Shown: one piece after another, positions 46,120 through 58,920 of the stretch
Layout of the letters: every line of letters starts with the position of its first letter
How positions within the stretch are numbered: the stretch's first letter is position 1
NCBI GenBank assembly: GCA_951230915.1
Contig: OX579636.1
Span: 36,453,567-36,517,566 of the forward strand
Source: Antitrichia curtipendula
Lineage: Eukaryota; Streptophyta; Bryopsida; Hypnales; Leucodontaceae
DNA: 64,000 bases
Reading direction: 5' to 3'
Program-made: the position numbers and the translations under genes
The notes under the pieces: generated by a model
Told to the model about the DNA's origin: nothing
The model's database searches: none
What the model saw: the letters and a program-made list of their open reading frames with translations, nothing else

Positions 46120-47043
46120 CCCCTAAAGGACCATTGTCCCCTCGGGGGACAAATGGGTTTTCGGGAAGGTACCTATGAGCTGAAATTTTCTCCTGATTTT
46201 TTGAAACTTTTTTTGGAGGTAGAAAATCTGATTAGCTTTATGGGAATATAATTTTTTTCACAATCGGTGCCCAGGAAAAAAAGTTATGCCCAAATAAGCT
46301 CAAAACAGGGGTCGAGGGGCAGCAAAAAAAATTTGCAATTTTTTTTTTTTTTTTTTTCTAATTATTTTTTCTTATAGATTATATTTTTGTCTATCTGAAA
46401 AGCTTTGATTCATTTCATTTGGATTTTTTTATGAGAATGTTATGGACAAGCTTGTTTTTCGGGCACTTAGAGCATCTTCCTGAAAAAATAACTTGTAGGA
46501 TTCATTTCTGAATATAATTTTCATAATTTTTCAAAAAAAAAAGTTCCACAAGGTTTAGTTTTTTTGCTAGAACAATTTCACCATTGGAATTAGTGATTTT
46601 TAATTCCATATAAAAGATATTAATATTTTAGATTTTCTTTCTATCTTGTACCTACTTCTACTTAACAATTTCTTTAATAATGAAAATTAAGTTTTTTTGG
46701 ATTTTCTTTTTTTCCCTAGACTCTCAACTCAATTCTCCACTATAAAGATTAAAAGCTCAAAACTCTGTAGTGCAAAATATTTAAGTTAAAAATGTTCAAA
46801 GTCATAAAATCTAGTCCCGCAATGTGCTGAAAAACTTGTTTTTTTCACTTTAAACGCAGATATCTTGCAATCTGTGCAGTCAAAAATTCTGAAATTTTTT
46901 CCATACATTTTCATACTAGTTAGGTATAAGATCCTACGGTTAGATGTGGAAAAAAAACAATTTTCAATTTTTTTCACTCTTTGCTATAGAAATGGCAGTT
47001 TCGAGTGTTTTATGGCAGAAAAATGGCCTTGGTCCTTTAGGGG
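46120..47043. mobile_element. piggyBac-type non-autonomous element, 924 bp, perfect ends
   Basis: TTAA at 46116-46119 and 47044-47047. Perfect 14-bp terminal inverted repeats CCCCTAAAGGACCA. A short GC palindrome (TCCCCTCGGGGGA) lies just inside the left end. There is no transposase frame. The interior near 46860-46995 matches 59630-59770, showing family relationship with the element at 58921. Confidence 0.85.
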
Positions 47044-47047
47044 TTAA

Positions 47048-50000
47048 TATACAATACATTTGATTTTTTTTCCTATCAAACTTCCTTTAATATTAACCAA
47101 TAAATACACTAATTTTACTATAATGTCATTACTTTTATTTTTACTTGTGGATTACAAAATATACTATTTTGATCATTTTTGTAATTTTTATAAAAGAATT
47201 TTTTCCATAAAATTATAAAAATTTCATTTTCATATTATTAATTATGAAAATTTGAAGATATGTCTAAGGTGTAGACCATAATATAAGAAAAATGTCAACT
47301 TCTTGAAATGTACATTTTTAATTTCAAAAACTAATCATCAGGTAACAACCAATGTTTGTGAAAAAAATACAGCTAGCTCAAAGTTATCTGGTGAAATTGG
47401 GATGAGAATCAATTGCAATTTGAAAACATCTATAAAATTTCTATTACGAATGGAAAATAAAAAAAAAACATTGAACTTGATACTTGAAAAAACTATTCAA
47501 TATGAGAATAAATTAAAAATAGGAAGTAAAATTCAAAAAAGATCAAGAACATTAGTAAGGACATGATTTGTTCCTTCTAAGGGCCTCCTTACATGTGCAG
47601 CATAGTCCAATGACATGTGCTACTTGAAGTAATAAGACAAAATAGTCTCCACCAATTATCTTGTTGAGATGGGTGAGTGAAAAAACAAGATTTCATATTT
47701 CACCGAAATTGTTGTACAAACCCATTTATCAAGACTAGTCAATCTTGACGAAATCAATATATGCAGAATTCTAATTGTATTCCTCCCAATCCACCGAGTT
47801 CACAAGAAAGTGCAATTGCTCACTTGGACCTGTAGCTCCCCCCTAAACTTTTAATTATCATCAATGGAGCATGTAAGGAGGCTTTAATGTAAGATGCTAA
47901 CCCCGTACTATGAACTAGGTCCAACAACGCGAAATTTATCCCTAGGAAAAACACAATTTTTTAATATTTGCGACACATGATAAATTTTGTAGATTTTGAA
48001 TTTATTTTTGCAATCAGAGACCCCGAATTAGCTAGAAGAGGTGACCAAATAACATAGGGGGCTTATTTTTTTAACAATTCCCATACAGGACACAAAATTC
48101 ACCTTGTTGGGCCCAATCCTTACGACGGGTTTAGTGTCGTGCAACCCTAATAAGGGTTATATTGCAAAACATCACACTTTACCCAAGACAAAAATATCAT
48201 GAAATGTGCCACGTGTCCTGTACATCTACGAGTCTACCACGTAATTTAGATTCTCCAGCACTGCAGACACTACTGTGTAAGTTAACTTATACGGAGATTC
48301 CATTCAGCAGACATTTGCCTGTGCGGAAATGGTTCCTGTCATCAAGGTTTCAGGTAAGCCAAATGAACTGGATTTCTGCAACCCCAGCACTGGCTTATGC
48401 CTGGAATTTGTCATAAATAATTGCTGAATTATGATTCAAATCTGGGTTCACAATCTCCTGGGAGTCCTGGCATTCTTTCTACTTCAGTTCCACATGCTTC
48501 GTCAGCATTTTTCAAATTTGGTTTCAAACTGCTGGCACGAATCAGTCGTTTTCAAATATTGGAACAGTAATTGCTTCAGATTCGGTACTCCATCCAGTGG
48601 TTTTCTCTTTTAAACATTTTAAGTTAACTCAGTCTCAGAGGCGGCGCAACATGTTGATTTTCATTGGAGTGATGCCGGCCTGAGGTTATTTATAATAAGC
48701 GTGAATATAGAGATCTTGGGGTGCCTGCAACATACTTTAGTCATTTAAATATGTTTACATTCATTTAGAATTGGGCGGTATTGTCCTATTCAGCCTGACA
48801 TTTGGAGGTGATTTGAGGCAATTTTATCTGCTCGAAAATGGAGAAGATTGGAGGTAAATGAAGAGGCATGGTGTGTGATGTTTTTTTTTGGTTTAACCTA
48901 ATTTTTGAATCATGCATCTAACGGGATTGAATTCATTTTTTACTTTGTAGATAAGAAGCAACCAAAATCTAGGGACAAGACAAGTTTAACAAAGACTTTT
49001 GGTCCCTTGGTTATTTTAGTTATCAATTCACTAATTAAGTATTTGGTAAATAAATGTATTGCAATCTATACAATAAATGTTGTACAATAAGGTCTACTTC
49101 ATTTACGAATTCTTGGCATCCCCTTCCTTGAGTCTGCACAAATTCTCCAACTTTGTGCTCTCGTTACGATCGCCATTCTACGACTCCTACGGTCTACTCT
49201 TGCATATACATCTAGACTTAGTCTTCTACCTAGAACAATTCATTCTGCCGTCATCACCCTCCTATTCACAAGTTTTGATTGACCTCAAATTTGAGACCCC
49301 AAAACTATCGACGTCAACGCTTTCTGCTTAACTCCTCTGCGCCTCCTCTTATTCTCCCCTCCCATGGACACTTATTCCCTCCAATCCTCTTGGCTTCCCT
49401 TTGAACATTCCACACTGTTGTTCCCTTCTCAAGTCTGCACATCATCTTACATTCTCTTTACTACTACAACTGTTCCAACACGTGCCCCTATTTATTTATT
49501 TTGTCTAATTGTGTTGCTTTGTTCTTCATCTAGCTTCTGGACCTATTTCAAATATGACAACCCTAACAATGGATGGACATGAATATGATCAACAACATTT
49601 TTGTCTATTGGCATCAATGCATGATCATGTTGGTATTGTATGAATAGTTTAGGAGGAATCTTAGTTTTGAGGAGGTAGATAGTAACGACAGGACTAGAAG
49701 AGCAAGCAACAAGTTCATGGAATTATCATGGGTCAATTGTGTAGATGATCTAGTGTTCAAAATATTTTATTGATGTTGAATCACTAAGCCATGATAAAAC
49801 ACCAATATTGATTGCAATAGCAACACCAAAGGTTTTCTTTAGTATCATGATTTTAGTACAACTATTGCAATTAACGCTAACTGTGTTTCATGATACTGGA
49901 GCATCAACAATATTTTGTAGGTTCATTGGATAAGCGTGTTACCTCTTTGAAAAACTTGTTTACTCTATAGAAAGGACATTACTTCTCTAACAAGCATGTT

Positions 50001-50074
50001 ACCTCTAAGCGTATTAGAACTACATAGATTCCATGATAAGCCTTAAGTTCACACATTTTTAGAAATTATGGCAT
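47048..50074. other. No gene seen
   Basis: AT-rich with a less AT-rich patch around 48100-48650 whose open frames are unrecognisable. No RNA gene found. Confidence 0.35.
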
Positions 50075-50328
50075 ATTTAATTGCTTTTGGACTTTTGAAA
50101 GTCCAAAATTCATACTAGTCATTGGAAGATCTTTCAATTGAGCATCGAGGGATCTATCTAAATCATTGAGAGATCTAAATTTTCATCAAGGGATCAATCC
50201 AAAACATCGAAAGATCTATATAAGGATCGAAGGATCTCCTGATCTATACAAACATCAAGAGATCTCTTAATGTTTGTATAGATTAAGCTTAGTCCATAAT
50301 TCATTGAATAGTCCAGAAGTAGTTAAAT
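50075..50328. mobile_element. Short inverted-repeat element, TTTAACTACTT family, copy 2
   Basis: The left end ATTTAATTGCTTTTGGACTT and the right end read inward ATTTAACTACTTCTGGACTA. The interior contains many GATCT/AGATC motifs and ATCAAGAGATCTC, like the copy at 2051-2261. Confidence 0.6.
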
Positions 50329-50699
50329 ACACCATTAAATATGGATATTATTTATAAATAGAAGGAATATAAACAATATATGAAATTTCCATAAATCTCC
50401 TTCTGTTACTCACTACTTCACTAATATAAACATATAGAAGCATATTTTCTTGATAGTCCTTAATTAACTACACTTTATTGAAATATTTTAGAAGAAGGTT
50501 CTCTATCAACCTTTCGTTCTTTTTTGGTCATTGGACTAGATTGGCAACTTCTGTTGTTTTGGGAGCAAAAAAGAAGTACAACAAGAATTTGATGGTTATT
50601 TCTTCAAGTATTGGACGTATTTTAGTGGACTCTAGTAGCATACTTAATCAGTTTCCAACCTTTTTTGCTAGAGGAAAAGGAACATGAAGCTGTGCTTAG

Positions 50700-51230
50700 C
50701 TATGGAGCGATTAGGGTTGTCACATCGGGCGTTTCATGGTCATTAGACGTCCCGGATAGATGGCAAACTTGACTAGACGAACGAACAGACGATATAGACA
50801 ACTTTTAGAATTTAGGCCTTTGAATTTTGCCAAGTAAATTTTTTTTTTTATCATAAATTACGTATAGTGAAGGTGGAGACGTCATTGCGTAGGCGCAGAC
50901 GCAGACAGACAAAAATTGAGGAATCTTAGGGGCAGATGTAGACGGACGAAAATTTAGGATTCTTAAGTGTAGATGTTTGGATTTAGGCATAAATGTTGTT
51001 GTGTAGGTGCGGACACAATAGGGCGGGAACTTAAAGGTGTGAACTTAAGGGACTGGGCTATGACTTAAGAAACTAGGTACAAATGTAAGGAACTAGATGA
51101 GGATTTAAATGACTAGGCTAGGACTTTAGGAGCTAGGCGTAAACTTAAGGGTGTAGACTTAAGGGACTAGGCGGGTACTAAAGGATGTAGACTTAAGTAT
51201 GAGTGGGTACTAAAAGCATCTCCACTGGGG
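50700..51230. repeat. Degenerate tandem repeat of GGACTTAAGGGACTAGG type
   Basis: Short units of roughly 17-30 bp built on 'ggcgcagac', 'ggacttaagggactaggc' and 'gtagacttaaggg'. The first part (GGAGACGTCATTGCGTAGGC) resembles the CG-rich array at 62760-62930, so this appears to be an older copy in which CpG has turned to TpG/CpA. Its left edge carries GGGTTGTCACATCGGGCG at 50715. Confidence 0.65.
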
Positions 51231-51649
51231 CGCACCACACTAACGCACCACATGGTTTGACGTGCCCAGGGAGTTTTTAGTGACCCACCAGTTGCAGCCT
51301 GTGTCAATATTCAACGGAGGCCACTTCAAAAATCCATAGCAGCACTTTATTCTGCAGTGTCTCACATGGTTGACATGCTACGTGCTACTGACAAGATTAG
51401 TAAAATTTAGCCTCGAATTTCTCACTTTGAAGAATTGTGACCAATTGAAACTCTTCTAGACATGCTTATTTTAGCTAATAATTAATTCTACCCCTCGTAA
51501 TCCGGGATTTGCTGACATAATGTTGAACTTCGAGTGTTGCTGCTGGGATAATGGTAAAGCGGGGGGGCCTTCCTCCAACCTGACATACTCTTTAAACCAC
51601 TTAGTGCGTTGATTGTGACGCGCATTGCTGGATTTGCTCTAAAGGGCGT

Positions 51650-52265
51650 GGACACAAGGGGACAATAGACTGCCATATCCTTCTATTTTGACCTTGGCAT
51701 GGGATTCTTCCTCCCCATTCAAGGTGGGCTACATTTCATTTTTGGCCGCTCATTTTTGCCCCCATGTTTGGATCACTAAATATCCAAATTAAGAAGTTCA
51801 CCTACTGTCATTTCCAAATGAGTTCAAGGCAAAATTCTAGTTCAATGGTCTACAATACAATGTATCATTTCCTCACAAGCACTTGCCAATGTAATTGTTG
51901 AATTAAGATTGTTATATTTTTTATCTCTAAGGAGCAAAAGGTTGTTTCCTAATAAGGCTTTGAAAATTTAATTGATGGAATAAGAAAAAATGAACTGGTG
52001 GGAAAGTACTTCTACCATTAAATTTCTTTTAAGGACCAAAGGTTAGTTTTCCAACAAAGTTTTGGAAATTTAATTGATGGACTAAAAAAAAGGGATGGAT
52101 GGGGAAGCACTTCTATAGCTCTACCATTACCTTTTTTTTCCAAAAGGACCAAAAGTTTGTTTCCTAATAATGATTTGGAAATTTAATTGATGGACTGAGA
52201 AAAAAGGGATGGGTGGTGTGTGAGCTCCCAATTTGTCATTTGGAACTTGTAGAATTATTTTTTTG
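51650..52265. repeat. Repeat block: IR-arm homologue plus about 90-bp tandem units
   Basis: 51680-51920 is a diverged homologue of the large inverted-repeat arms (58440-58680 and complement 60890-61130). It is followed by three degenerate units, each with AAAGGTTRKTTTCC(T/A)A, GGAAATTTAATTGATGGACT and GGGATGG(A/G)TGG, a period of roughly 90-110 bp. Confidence 0.65.
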
Positions 52266-54509
52266 GAAATTTGCAATTTAAAGTTGATAAAAGTATACAA
52301 AAAGCCATAAAAAGAGTGTAGAACCAAAATAGGGTTGTGTCATACCTATTATAGTATTTGGTCTAGATTTGTATTTAGACTTAGAATCCCCCCAAACCTG
52401 GCCTAAAAATAGGGTAGAAATAACGAAACGATCAGATTTGGAGAATTTGAGTCACATAGCCCCCAAAGGGCTAAATCCCACCATGAATGCGGCAATTCAT
52501 GGCTAAGTCGGTCCAAGGGATCCACAACAAGGCCACTAGGTCGGGTCCTAGAGTTAGGTTTAGAATTCCCCATTAGATCGACGAATTCCCAAAACCCCAA
52601 TTGTTTGCATGTAGGAGCCACTAACGCAAGACCGGGCCCGTGGAGGAATTTACAGCCCAAGGATGGTGTTCTAGGGTAAATCCCATGCCAAGAGTCCAAT
52701 GACAAAATTGATTTGCCAAGATTCTTCTATTTGCAAAAGATTCCTGCACCATCGCTAATTCGAGGAGATGGCTAATTTTCATCTCCACTGACCAATCGTG
52801 CTAGGTACGGAAACGCACCTACACGTCTTTCATGTGACTCCCTGAAAGGTCACATGAAAATATCCGGCATCTTCCGACTTGCAGAAGAACCTTTTTCTGG
52901 GTGGTCAACCCTTTTAACCTCCAACGGGAATTTCATGGAAATTACCCAGGTTACAATAAAATCTCACTAAAAATTTGACTAGCTTGTTTTATGTTAACAA
53001 TGCGCTCCGTGAAGTTTCACAACACTCCAATAACGGCAAGTACCCGAACCGGCGAGATTCCTTGGGAATTAACCACGTGGCGGGGTCCCCGCCACGTTGA
53101 CCCGCATTCTGGGACCATACAATGGCGAAACGAAGTCAACCAAGAGTTCTTTCCGAGTCTCTCACACCTACCGGAGACCTTAGGCTATTCACATTTCTCA
53201 AAATAGGAGACCCCCAAGATCTAGGATTTTACTACAATTTGATTTTTAAACTAAATTAGTCTACGATGGGTTTTTAGCCTCGGTACGGGGGATAGGCCAG
53301 TCTAGGACAAAATACGGCAATCTAGAGCCAACGGCGCAATCTGTTCAACGATTGGAGTTAATCTCCAAAAGTTAGGATGTTGGTCCATCATAGATGGTAG
53401 AAGTAGATTTTTAGGGACTAGGATGAAAATCTTTGAGGATGAGGATGAAAATCCAAGTTGATAAGGTTACCTTAGAACTTTAGAGGGAGGGGTGGGCCCT
53501 TGGAAATCTATTTAAGGGCCCCATTTTTCTCTCTGGAACACCCTCAATTCTTGTTTTGGGTCCGTGGGTCCAAGTTATTTTGGATATTTTGGCGTCTGAA
53601 GCCAAAACCTCTACGGTGTTTTCAGAGCACTTTTGGCTCCATTGTTGCTTATTTTCAAGCTTTGAAGGTCCTTGGGGGTCCTTCTACCTTGCTTTGTGTA
53701 CTCTTTGGTGTAGTTTTGGTACCTTGTTGTAAGTGGAGAGCCCCTCTCTCCTTTGTGCATTTTGTAATCTAATTTGTGAAGTTTTAAGTTTCTTTTGGTG
53801 TCTTGCACTAACCTTAGAGCAAACCCCACCGTACCTTGGTGATGCCGCTTTGGGGGGCCTTTAGTATGTGAAATTGTGTGTCTCTAAGTGTCTTATTGTG
53901 TTGGTTCTCCTTACTTACGTGTTCCCATCTCCTTCTAATATCCCCCTTATTGTGTGGACCTCCCCTCGGGACGGCGAAGCTTTGGCCTTGTCATGTGTAT
54001 TTTGCTAAGTGTGTCTTTTCTACCCTCTTCAAAAATCCCCTTTGTTGTGTGGACCCCCTCGAGGACGGCAAACCTTTGAACTAGTGACAACGTCAAGTCC
54101 TACAGTGTGTGTTAAAACAGTCCCAGATGGCGGAGCTTTGAAACACTAGAATGTTGCAAGTCCTAAAGTTGGTGTTAATCCAACTTTACGGCGAAGCTTT
54201 GAACCTCTATAACCCTTAGTCCCAAAGTCTAGCTTCCAAGACCTTCTTGGAAAAGTCTAAAGTTTAGCTTCCAAGATAATTAGTTTTAGCAAGCCGTTTC
54301 ACCCAAGTTGTGTATGTCCATTTTTCTCGTGTTGTCCCTCAAGCTTTAGCAACCTAGCCTACCTAAGTTTACACGTCCATTTTTTTTGTATTCTAAGGGA
54401 GAAAATTCTCTAGTCCAGTCCCAAGCCCAAACCCAAGGATTCCAAATTATAAAAGAAGAAAAGGGACCAACCAGACCCCCCTCCAACCAGTTGGTGGCTA
54501 GAGGAGAGG
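52266..54509. other. No gene seen
   Basis: Moderate G+C in parts, with internal repetition around 53940-54200 (repeats of GACGGCRAAGCTTTG and TGTGTGGACC). It could be the eroded LTR or untranslated part of a retroelement, but no coding motif was found. Confidence 0.35.
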
Positions 54510-54800
54510 CCCGGTGGTTTAGTTGGGGAGTTGGGATTTAGCAAGGGAGTCGGGGTTCAGTCCAGGGGGGTTGGAGTCCCTAGGGAGTCGGAGTTCGGTT
54601 TAGTTGGGGGGTCAGGGTTCAGCCCAATGGGTTTGGGTCAATTGGGGAGTCGGGGTTTAACAAGGGGATCGGGGTCCAGCCGGGGAGTTGGGGTCAGCAA
54701 GGGGGTCAGGGTTCAGTCCTGGGGGTTCGGAGTTCCTGGGGAGTCGAGGTCAGCAAGGAGGTCGCAGCAGTCCAGAGGCTCGGAGGGGGGGACGGGACGG
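54510..54800 (+). repeat. G-rich tandem repeat (GGGGAGTCGGGGTTCAG)
   Basis: Units of about 20-25 bp around 'ggggagtcggggttcagt' and 'ggggttggggtc' occupy nearly 300 bp. Runs of three or more G are frequent on the plus strand, giving G-quadruplex potential. The open frame through it is low-complexity Gly/Ser/Val/Arg and not credible as a gene. Confidence 0.75.
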
Positions 54801-55699
54801 CCTTCTTGGGGTTTTTTTGGTTTTTTCTGAGTTCAGGGTTTTAAATCTAAAAACTAGGGGCCAAAATTTATCTTGGGAAACACGACTACAAAAATACAAA
54901 AGAAGAAAAGAAGAGGGAGGAGGAAGAAAAGAGCGGAGCACCACCACACCTGCACACAAAGAAGTCTCACTTTTACCAACAAAAAATCCGCTCTACACAC
55001 AATGGAGGAGGATTAGAGGAAAATAGGATGAAATAAGAGAAGTAGTGAGAGAGACGATAAATAATGACTTAGGATTGGATAGGCTTAGTGAAGGAAATCT
55101 TGAGAATTCGTAGTGACCATTAAGAGGCGGATTAGGATGACACAAAAGGCAAAGTTGTGTAAGAGGGTAGGAGGGACATTAAAACCTCCTTGGAGTTTGA
55201 GTCTATAATTGTAAGACATCCATAAAAGCTTAGGTGGAATAGTACTAGTGTAAAAAGAGAGAAAGGGAAAGAAAGAGTTTAGACCGCACGGGTGTACTAA
55301 TTTTTTAAAACAAGCGGTGAGCTTGAAAAAAATTTAAACAAAACCAAAGACCACCATGGAACATGAATATGTACACGCGAACGTGGACGAAGTTATTTCT
55401 GAAACTGGCAGTGAAGAGGTGAGTTTTTGAATTAATCTTTGGTATTTTTTTCTAATTCATGGTAATTTTCCTAATCAGCCCTTAAAACACGATTAGCAAG
55501 CCAAGATTAGTGCAAACTGAAAGTTTGGATTTGAAAAGCTAGAAATTAGAAGTAGAGATTTTCGAAAACATATTACACTTAGGATTTGGCTTTAAATCAA
55601 CCGTGTGAAGATAAGAAATAGTAGTGGGTAGGGCGGAGGAATTGGATTAAAATTTCATCCAAAAGGAACCATGGACGGAACTTCGGGATTTAGGGTAGA
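54801..55699. other. Unassigned, purine-rich in part
   Basis: Polypurine segments around 54890-54930 and 55030-55270. A short frame from ATGGAACATGAATATG near 55358 followed by a GTGAGT-like donor may be a retroelement leader or an exon; no motif supports it. Confidence 0.3.
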
Positions 55700-56330
55700 A
55701 AGAGAATTTAGGATTAGAATTAGGGATCAATTAGCGGTTATAACTAGTGTCAAATTAAAGTTTTAATGGTAAAAATTAAACTCTAAGTTAAAAATCTAGA
55801 GTTAACTTCGAGAAGTAGAACGGTTAGAGTTAATTTGAAAGTGTAATCTAGGAGTCAAATTCTCAAGTCAAATCTTAGGGTAGGTTAAGAGTAAAAGTTT
55901 AGAGTTAATTAGGAGTCAAAAATCCAATCAGAAAGTAAAAATAAAAAGTAAAGATTTTAGAGTAAAACTTAGGAGTAGAATTTAAAATCAATTCAAGGAA
56001 GAATATAGAGTAAAAATAGGAGTTAAATTTGGAAGTTAGAAATTAAAATTTAGGGTAAAAATTTAGAAGTCAAAATTTAGAGTTAGGTTAAAAAATAAAA
56101 ACTTAGAGTTAAAAGTCAAAAATTAGAGTTAGACTTTGAGGATAAATACTAGAGTTAATTTAGGAGTAAAAAACGAGGATAAAGGTCAAAACATAGAGTC
56201 AAATTTGGAAGTTAAAATTTAGAGTTAGTACCAAGGAGTAGAAATCTAGAGTTACATTTAGAGGTTGGAAATTAGAGTAAAAGTTGAGCTTTAGGATTAG
56301 TCTTTAGAAGTAGAACTTCCAGGTGCAGTG
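55700..56330 (+). repeat. AG-rich degenerate tandem repeat (TTAGAGTTAAAAATTAGGAG)
   Basis: Roughly 600 bp made of variants of 'ttagagttaaaa', 'ttaggagtcaaa' and 'tagggtaaaa', strongly purine-biased on the plus strand. No coding content. Confidence 0.7.
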
Positions 56331-56689
56331 TCAAAACACAAAGATAATCTTAGGGGTTCATGAAAGGAACATAAGGGTTTCCCTTTCACGTAGTTAGGAA
56401 CGTTAGAAATGACGCCAACTACCCAATCAACCCTAGACATAGGATAGATAGTTAGGGAGTTAGAATGTCACTATCACCGTTGATCATTGTAGTTAGCCTG
56501 TGAGTTACCACATGCATTTCTAGTTATTTTCCCTGTCCATCCACAACACTTAGGAAACATTAGTAAGAAAGATCCATTGCTTGGAAGGCATAGTGGACCG
56601 CGCTCACAACACCTCCATATATTAAAAAAATGGATAAAAGTATAAAACCTGGTTGGTGTTCGCTTTACTACCAAGGGTGAGTAATCTAG

Positions 56690-57900
56690 CGCCCACAGGT
56701 GGGGAAGCACTTCTACAATTAAATTCCTTTCAAAAAACCAAATGGGTGTTTTCTAAGAAGGCTTTGAAAATTTAATTGATGTACTAAAAACATCGGGATG
56801 GATGGAGAAACACTTATACTATTATATTTATTTTTGGAAGGAGTAAAAGGTTGTTTCTTAACAAATTTTCAAAAATTGAATTGATGGACTAAGGGTCATT
56901 TTAAGAAAGATTGGTCCTATTTCAAGTCACAATTAGGATATACCTTCTTGTAATCCTCAATTATTTTTGAAGCATAAACTTCATGAACTTGAAATTTCTT
57001 TATTAGAGATGTCTATCTTGATGGTAATCAGATCCCTTATTTTTTTTTAAATGAAAAAAATAATATGTTCTTTTGACAAATTATTTTTATTAATTTGTCA
57101 CACTATGATAATTAGTTTTTTTACTATGTTAGGAGTCCCCAGATTTAATGATCTGGAGCTGAAATTTTCATGGGCTATTTTCATAGGTGGAAAGGATATT
57201 TCTACCAAAGGAAATTTGAAAATATATTATTTTGTGTCCTCCACATGAGTACAAATAGTACTCCTGTTGCACACAATTTTTGAACAATGAAGATGGTTCT
57301 AAGATCAATCTTTTGGTAAAATCTCATCGCTACAAACTCTTTCCAAATGGCCAGTTTTTAGTTTAGAAAGAATTCTTTTCCTATTTTTTACAAATTAAAA
57401 TGTGTAACTATAGTGAAAGTACCTAATTTCATGAGATTCTTCACTTTTTTAATTCTCCTACTTAAAAAGTTTTACTATGCTTTCTCTTCCTAGGGTACCT
57501 CCTTTAAAAAAATATAAACATAAAATATAATTTCATATATTTGAATTTTTTTTTCTAATTTAAAGTGCTTCCGAAGAAAAAATGAGTACTACGCAAAATG
57601 CTAAGCTTTTTGAACAATATTTTTTGTAATGAACCCTAAGAAAAAAGGGATGGGTGGAGAAGCACTTCTACTATTATATTTTTTCTCTAAGAACCAAAGG
57701 TTGTTTTCTAAGGAGGCTTTGAAAATTTAATTGATAGACTAAGAAAAGAAGGATTGGTGGGGAAGCACGTCTATCATTATATTTCTTTTTGGAAGGAACA
57801 AAAGATTGTATCCCAACAAGCTTTGAAAATTTAATTGATAGAATAAGATATAAGGAATATGGGATTGATTAAAAGAATGCTAAACTATATATATTTTTAT
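56690..57900 (+). repeat. About 90-bp tandem repeat units, second block
   Basis: Units with GGGGAAGCACTTCTAC, a T-rich segment, AAAGGTTGTTTCYTAACAAG and TTTGAAAATTTAATTGAT recur at about 56700, 56800, 57645, 57760 and 57830, separated by less related AT-rich DNA (56900-57600). They match the units at 51950-52260. Confidence 0.65.
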
Positions 57901-58009
57901 ATTTTGGTGAAGGGAGCAAAGGGCTTTTTCTCCACAAGTCTTTGAACATTTAATTTTGAAGTAGGGAAAATGGATAGAGTAGGAGGCACTTTAAGAATTT
58001 TAGTCCTGA

Positions 58010-58920
58010 AATATAGAAGGTTTTGTAGAGTTTTTGGAAGTGTTTGGGTGCAAAATTAATGGCATGGACTTTAGAGTGCACACCTAAGGCACTTTTGAAT
58101 CACTCCACAAATCTTTTGATTTTGGAGAGTGTTTGGGTGCAGACTTAAGGGACTTTTGGATTACTCCCCAAATCTTTTGTTTTTCAGGAGAGTTTGGCAC
58201 AAACTTAAGGGACTTTGAATTCACTCCCCAAAGGCCCAAACCATTGGTTTGGGGGAGTGTCCAGACACGGATTTAAGGGGCTTCTAGTTCACTCATGACA
58301 CCTTTTGGTTTTCTGAACTATCCGGGTGAGGACTTAAAGGACTAGGTTGGAACTTAAAGGCATGGACTTAAGGAACTGGGTGGGAATTTAAGGGATTGGG
58401 CCAGGACTTAAGGGTGTAGATTTAAGGATACATCAAACCATCAAGTCTATTCACTTTAACCTCGACATAGGATTATCTATCGCCATTCAAGGTAAGGTGC
58501 ATTTCATCGTTGGCAATTCATTCTTGCACTAATGTTCTAATCACTAAACACCCAAATTAAAAATTTCACCTACTTTAATTTCTAGATGAATTCAAAGAGA
58601 GATTCTACTTTTGTGGCCTATAATACAATGTGTTATTTTTTCCCTAGCACTTGCCAATGTAATTGTTGAATTAGACATGAGAATTTTGGGGGAAAGGCAC
58701 TTCACCAATTTATTTTTTGGTCTTCTTTTAGAACACTATGTTACTTTTTTACAAGCATTTATTCATTTAATTGTTGAATTATAAAAGAGAAGATTAAGAC
58801 AGAGTCCCTATGAGCATTTTTTTTCCTTTGGAGCAAAAGGTTATTTCTTCATAAGGATTTTGAAATTGAAGTGTTGTAATAAGAAAATAGAGATTGATAG
58901 AAAAAGTCTTCAAACATTAT
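58010..58920 (+). repeat. Left arm of a large inverted repeat
   Basis: 58320-58920 is complementary to roughly 60640-61260, with long nearly identical stretches: TCACTTTAACCTCGACATAG (58457), TTCACCTACTTTAATTTCTA (58567), and GAGTCCCTATGAGC (58804). 58010-58320 consists of decayed GGACTTAAGGG units that pair less well with 61260-61400. Confidence 0.85.

Noticed and set aside
54531..55026. 99- and 112-aa Gly/Ser/Arg-rich frames
   Set aside because: They are translations of the G-rich tandem repeat.
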